Shown: in pieces, positions 60,350 to 64,000 of the stretch
Position numbering within the stretch: position 1 is the stretch's first letter
Layout of the letters: every line of letters starts with the position of its first letter
NCBI GenBank assembly: GCA_030268105.1
Contig: BSDZ01000026.1
Coordinates: 686,001 to 750,000 of the forward strand
Length of the DNA: 64,000 nt
DNA from: Volvox africanus
Taxonomy: Eukaryota > Chlorophyta > Chlorophyceae > Chlamydomonadales > Volvocaceae
Reading direction: 5' to 3'
Notes under the pieces: model-generated
What the model was told of the DNA's origin: nothing
The model's input: only the letters and a program-made list of their open reading frames with translations
Databases searched by the model: none
Translations under genes and position numbers: made by a program

Positions 60350-63300
60350 CTACATGGGCACCACACGTAATCGCTTCAGATGCGCTTGCCGAATCACCAA
60401 CACCGCAATCACACTGACTACCACCAATACGGCTGAAGCACCCCCGGCGGTAACAGCCGCTACTGGAAATGTGTGTCCATCATCCTCTGCTGTTGGGAAG
60501 TTTGAGGGATAAGCCACAGCATCAACCAGATTGCTGCCTGAGAGCTGTGATGTTGAAGCCCCCGTTTGCCTAACTGAATCTCCGGAACTTAAGCTCACAC
60601 CAGTTGCAACCGTATCTGTTGATGTGGCTTCTTTGGTCGTACTGCTGCGTGATGATACCACAGATGCCGCGAGAGGCGGCGGTAGGGGCCATAAGGGAGT
60701 CAATGGGTGTGGAAAAGGTGGCTTAGGGTGCAAGGTTGGAGCAGGTGGGGTTGGCAGAGGTAGGGGCGGATTGGAAAGGGAAGATTGTGCACGGGGAGGT
60801 CGTGACGGGCTTGCAGTGGGTGTTGGTGGGTGGAGAGGTGGTGAAGGTGGGCTTGAAAGGGGAGCAGGTCTTAGAGGTGGCGGTGGTAAGGGTGGCATAG
60901 GACGACGTGCGGGCGAAGTTGGAGGTGCAGAAGAGGATTTCGGAGGAGAGAGTGGACGCGGCGGTGGTCGCACGGGTTTCAAAGCTGATGAGGGTGGTAA
61001 AGGCGGCCTAGGAGGTTGGGGCGGAGTCGGAGGTGGAGAGGTGGGTTTTGGAAGAATGGCTTGACGCTGCAGAGTTGGCGGAGGAGGAGATGGAAAGAAG
61101 GGGCTTGAAGTTGTCTTGCTTTGTGGCCACACGGATGGCATCGGAGGACTTAGGGCAGCTATGCTTGGCCGTATGGGGTAGTTGATGCTACGCATGAATC
61201 CCCGGGAGTTGTTTGTGCATACTGAGGTTGATGGTTGAGCTGTCTCCCACTTCCGCGAATAATTGAAAATGGCGTCACCCGCAACAACTACTGTCAAGTT
61301 GATGTCGTAGGCGGGTCCCGTCGAATTCCATCTGGCACAAACATGGTACAGTGCTGGTGATGGCGGTGCTGCTGAATCGTTCCAGGAGACCGCCTCGAAG
61401 TTTGTGCCAGCAGTGAAAGGGGGGAAGTTGTCACCCTCGTAACGCCCGCCTTCCACAGACGGGGAAAAGGAACCAATGGACTTCTCCACGCCATTTGGGG
61501 AGATCCACGTCACGACGATATCCAAATTGTTGTTGCTTGGCTCTGGCGTGTAGTGATGGGATAGATAACCAGCAACAGAGTGCAGTGCGCTGAGTGCTTG
61601 TGAGGGCTTAAACGATAATGCGACAATGCAGATACGTGTTATGTTAATGAAATAAGTCTCAGGAGAATACATTTCTGGAAACGTTTTGGTTTGCATCTCT
61701 CGGCTAAATCCCCCTCCAATGTATATCGAAGAGCAAACATGTATTGGCACGATAGATGCTGCCAAGCAACTTTCGCTTTTCCACGCATGTTTTGAAACCG
61801 AGAGCATCCACGCATGCAAAACATATTTAACAAAAGCGCCATCACCCCAGCCACGCCCGCTGCCCACTGTCACGACACCCCAAATACGCAGCTTATTACT
61901 CAGCAGCTACCGTGTGTTTTGCACAAACTTGGCAAACTTACGAGGTCTGGCAAACCATTCAATTTTGAAGCGCAGCCATGGCAAGCGTAATGTTGGCGAC
62001 GGTGGTGACAGTGGTGATGGAGGGAATAGTGGTGGCTTCCGTGGCGGCTGTGGTGGGTTCAGCATTGGCGGGCCTGGGGATGGTGGTATGCTGGGCGGGT
62101 AGACAAAGCTACCCAGGAAGCCAGGGGAGGATATGTTGCAAGAGATGATGCGATTTTCGACCAAGAACAGCGACGTATCACACAATGCCGAGGTAGAAAG
62201 CATATTCTTGCCCCTCACATCGACCTTTAGGGAAACGTTGTAGGAAGGCCCACCACGAAACCACTTTAGGCATGCCCGGAATCTGGTCTTATCCGGGGCT
62301 AGAGCGCTATCATTCCACACAATAGCCTCCCAAGACCTGTAGGGGTCGCGGGCAGTGTTATCGCCCTCATAGACGCCACCCCTTAAGCGCTGGCTGTCTT
62401 TTGTGATACTATACGTAGTGCCATCAAAGGTCCAAGATACCATGAGGTCCAGATTGTCGGTGCTTGGCACTGCAAATGCAGAGGCGTCCCGTGCGAAATG
62501 CGTAAAATAGTGTTGGCAGATGCTAATGACCAATGCAATGCATGCCACATCAGCTAGAAAGTCGATCAAAGAAGTGGCTAATCCGAAGACCTGCTACTTC
62601 GGTGGCTTGCCTCTCAGTATTTGCCGTTTATGGGATAAAGCAAAACAGTGGCATTTGGGGACTAGCAAACGGAGGAGAGAGGAATTTAGCCTGGGGTGCA
62701 GGGTGATGTGGAGGCATATGCCTTGCCTAGCGTGGCAAGAAACCAAACTGTGAAGCTTTGACTAAAACTCGCCATACTATGATTTTATTGCTATAGGGCA
62801 GAACAAAAACCAATATACAGGCCCCCAAGGAAGAGCGATAGATACTTCAGGCAGCAGTCCTCCAGTGCAGCCATCTTATACAGTTCTTCCCTAACAATTC
62901 GCATTCAAGGAATAGCTTTGTACACATGTGGATCGATCATCTTGTCAAATATCCCGTCAGTATCGATATGACATCTCATTTAATTGACATTTGACAGGTA
63001 GGAAGTTGTCGAGGCGCAGAAAGGAGTACGAGTTTAAACATTCCTCGTCAACGAGCGCTAGTATAATAACTATTAAAGGCCGCCTCACACATCATGTTAG
63101 GTCGCCAATTATGTGACAACGGAGCAAGTGTTCCGGTTCTTAAAGAAACTAGCTTGGTGGCGACTAGTGGCGACAGCTTACCGCCTGCAACCGACCATGA
63201 CGCTACAAATCGTAGCCACGGCGGGGGAACGTCAGGAGGAGAGAGCGATGGTAAGGACAGGGGGCTGGGAGGCCGGGGGATTGGGGGCAAGGCTGGAAGC

Positions 63301-64000
63301 AGACTTTGTGAAGGAACTGGCGCAGGAAGATAGGGTGGGCTCCGAACAGGGGGAAGCGTGGAGGGCAATACAGGAGCGAGTGGCAGCGGATGAGGCGGTA
63401 GTGGAGAGGGCGGCTTTGAGGAAGGGGTCCTAGGCGGCGGCCGTAAGGGCAGCAGTGGTGGAGGAGTTAGCGATGGAGGTAGTGGTGATGGAGGTAGTGG
63501 TGATGAAGGTAGCGGTGATGGAGGTAGCGGCGATGGAGGTAGCGGCGATGGAGGTAGCGGCGATGGAGGTAGTGGCGATGGAGGCAGTGGCGATGGAGGC
63601 AGTGGCGATGGAGGCAGTGGCGATGGAGGCAGTGGCGATGGAGGCAGTGGCGATGGAGGCAGTGGCGATGGAGGCAGTGGCGATGGAGGCAGTGGCGATG
63701 GAGGCAGTGGCGATGGAGGCAGTGGCGATGGAGGCAGTGGCGATGGAGGCAGTGGCGATGGAGGTAGTGGCGATGGAGGCAGTGGCGATGGAGGCAATGG
63801 CGATGGAGGCAATGGCGATGGAGGTAGTGGTGATGGAGGTAGTGGCGATGGAGGTCGTGGCGATGGAGGTCGTGGCGATGGAGGTCGTGGCGATGGAGGT
63901 CGTGGCGATGGAGGTCGTGGCGATGGAGGTCGTGGCGATGGAGGTCGTGGCGATGGAGGTAGTGGCGATGGAGGTCGTGGCGATGGAGGTCGTGGCGATG
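60350..64000 (-). CDS. Membrane-anchored HRGP with two LDxxVxW domains (partial, 5' end off window)
   Basis: Probable type-I surface protein linking plasma membrane to matrix. Three exons are visible. The first (window edge to 63182) encodes pentapeptides SPRPP then SPLPP, a mixed Pro-rich stretch, and [15 protein letters not shown] at donor GGCG|GTAAGC. The second (62469-61942) starts [13 protein letters not shown] and has [17 protein letters not shown] and [11 protein letters not shown], a short Pro-rich linker, and [13 protein letters not shown] at donor CTC|GTAAGT. The third (61542-60350) repeats the domain ([37 protein letters not shown]). It then has a Pro-rich rod of about 150 aa, a Ser/Thr stalk, one membrane helix ([20 protein letters not shown] and on) and a basic tail, KRLRVVPM. 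All introns are phase 1 and both junctions are in frame. N-X-S/T sites are frequent. The domain family is not one I can name; it superficially resembles bacterial DLDxHV-type beta-sandwiches. Confidence 0.86.
62470..63181 (-). other. 712-bp phase-1 intron of the right-hand HRGP gene
   Basis: Donor GGCG|GTAAGCTG at 63181 and acceptor GCATTTGCAG at 62470. No element or gene was recognised inside. Confidence 0.8.
63455..64000 (-). repeat. 15-bp coding minisatellite encoding SP(L/R)PP
   Basis: About 36 tandem units of the type CGATGGAGGCAGTGG read on plus. On the minus strand they encode SPLPP. Right of about 63850 nearly all units carry a CGTGG variant and encode SPRPP. The array continues past the window edge. 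Confidence 0.93.

Noticed and set aside
60531..61064. Plus-strand Gly-rich frame opposite the membrane HRGP
   Set aside because: Complement of the Pro-rich rod in exon 3, which has domain, phase and membrane-helix support on the minus strand.

Overview
The window looks like nuclear DNA of a volvocine green alga (Chlamydomonas/Volvox lineage; Volvox-like is an inference). Coding exons are GC-rich and are split by many GT-AG introns. Intergenic and intronic DNA is AT-rich and full of microsatellites and short inverted-repeat elements. Very large hydroxyproline-rich glycoprotein (HRGP) type Pro/Ser repeats are present, as in the extracellular matrix of these algae. There is no operon structure, CRISPR array, rRNA gene or convincing tRNA gene.

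Layout. (1) 112-2275, minus strand: part of a METTL2/6/8-type tRNA m3C methyltransferase that runs off the left edge. (2) 3715-9073, plus strand: a complete nine-exon folylpolyglutamate synthase. (3) 9074-13824: repeat-bearing DNA without a recognisable gene. (4) 13825-31350, minus strand: a giant HRGP gene. Its last visible exon is about 17 kb and carries about 200 tandem copies of an 81-bp (27-residue) proline-rich unit behind a compact folded domain. (5) 35184-54888, minus strand: a secreted subtilisin-like protease. I could assemble 24 exons with unbroken reading phase; they include microexons of 33-47 nt, and the introns hold foldback elements and TATAA arrays. (6) 54889-60349: no gene recognised, several MITE copies. 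(7) 60350-64000, minus strand: a second HRGP gene built from the same folded domain, ending in a transmembrane helix and running off the right edge on a 15-bp repeat encoding SP(L/R)PP.

The biology clusters around the extracellular matrix. Two paralogous HRGP genes share an exon-encoded module: a domain with the pattern LDxxVxW, GGxxExDN, WN, YxVCxxW and VxLxVxVxG, then a Pro-rich rod, then PWLRFxxxW. Each module is bounded by phase-1 introns, so it can be duplicated without changing frame. The array in the giant gene shows higher-order duplications at exact multiples of 81 bp. A secreted subtilase lies between the two HRGP genes; a role in wall or matrix lysis is possible but only inferred. 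The two left-hand genes are conserved housekeeping enzymes (tRNA modification and folate polyglutamylation) transcribed divergently.

The repeat landscape includes two MITE-like families of about 100 bp, a dispersed repeat of about 300 bp in three copies, at least three other foldback elements, and pentanucleotide TATAA arrays at three loci, one of which switches strand to form a very large inverted repeat.
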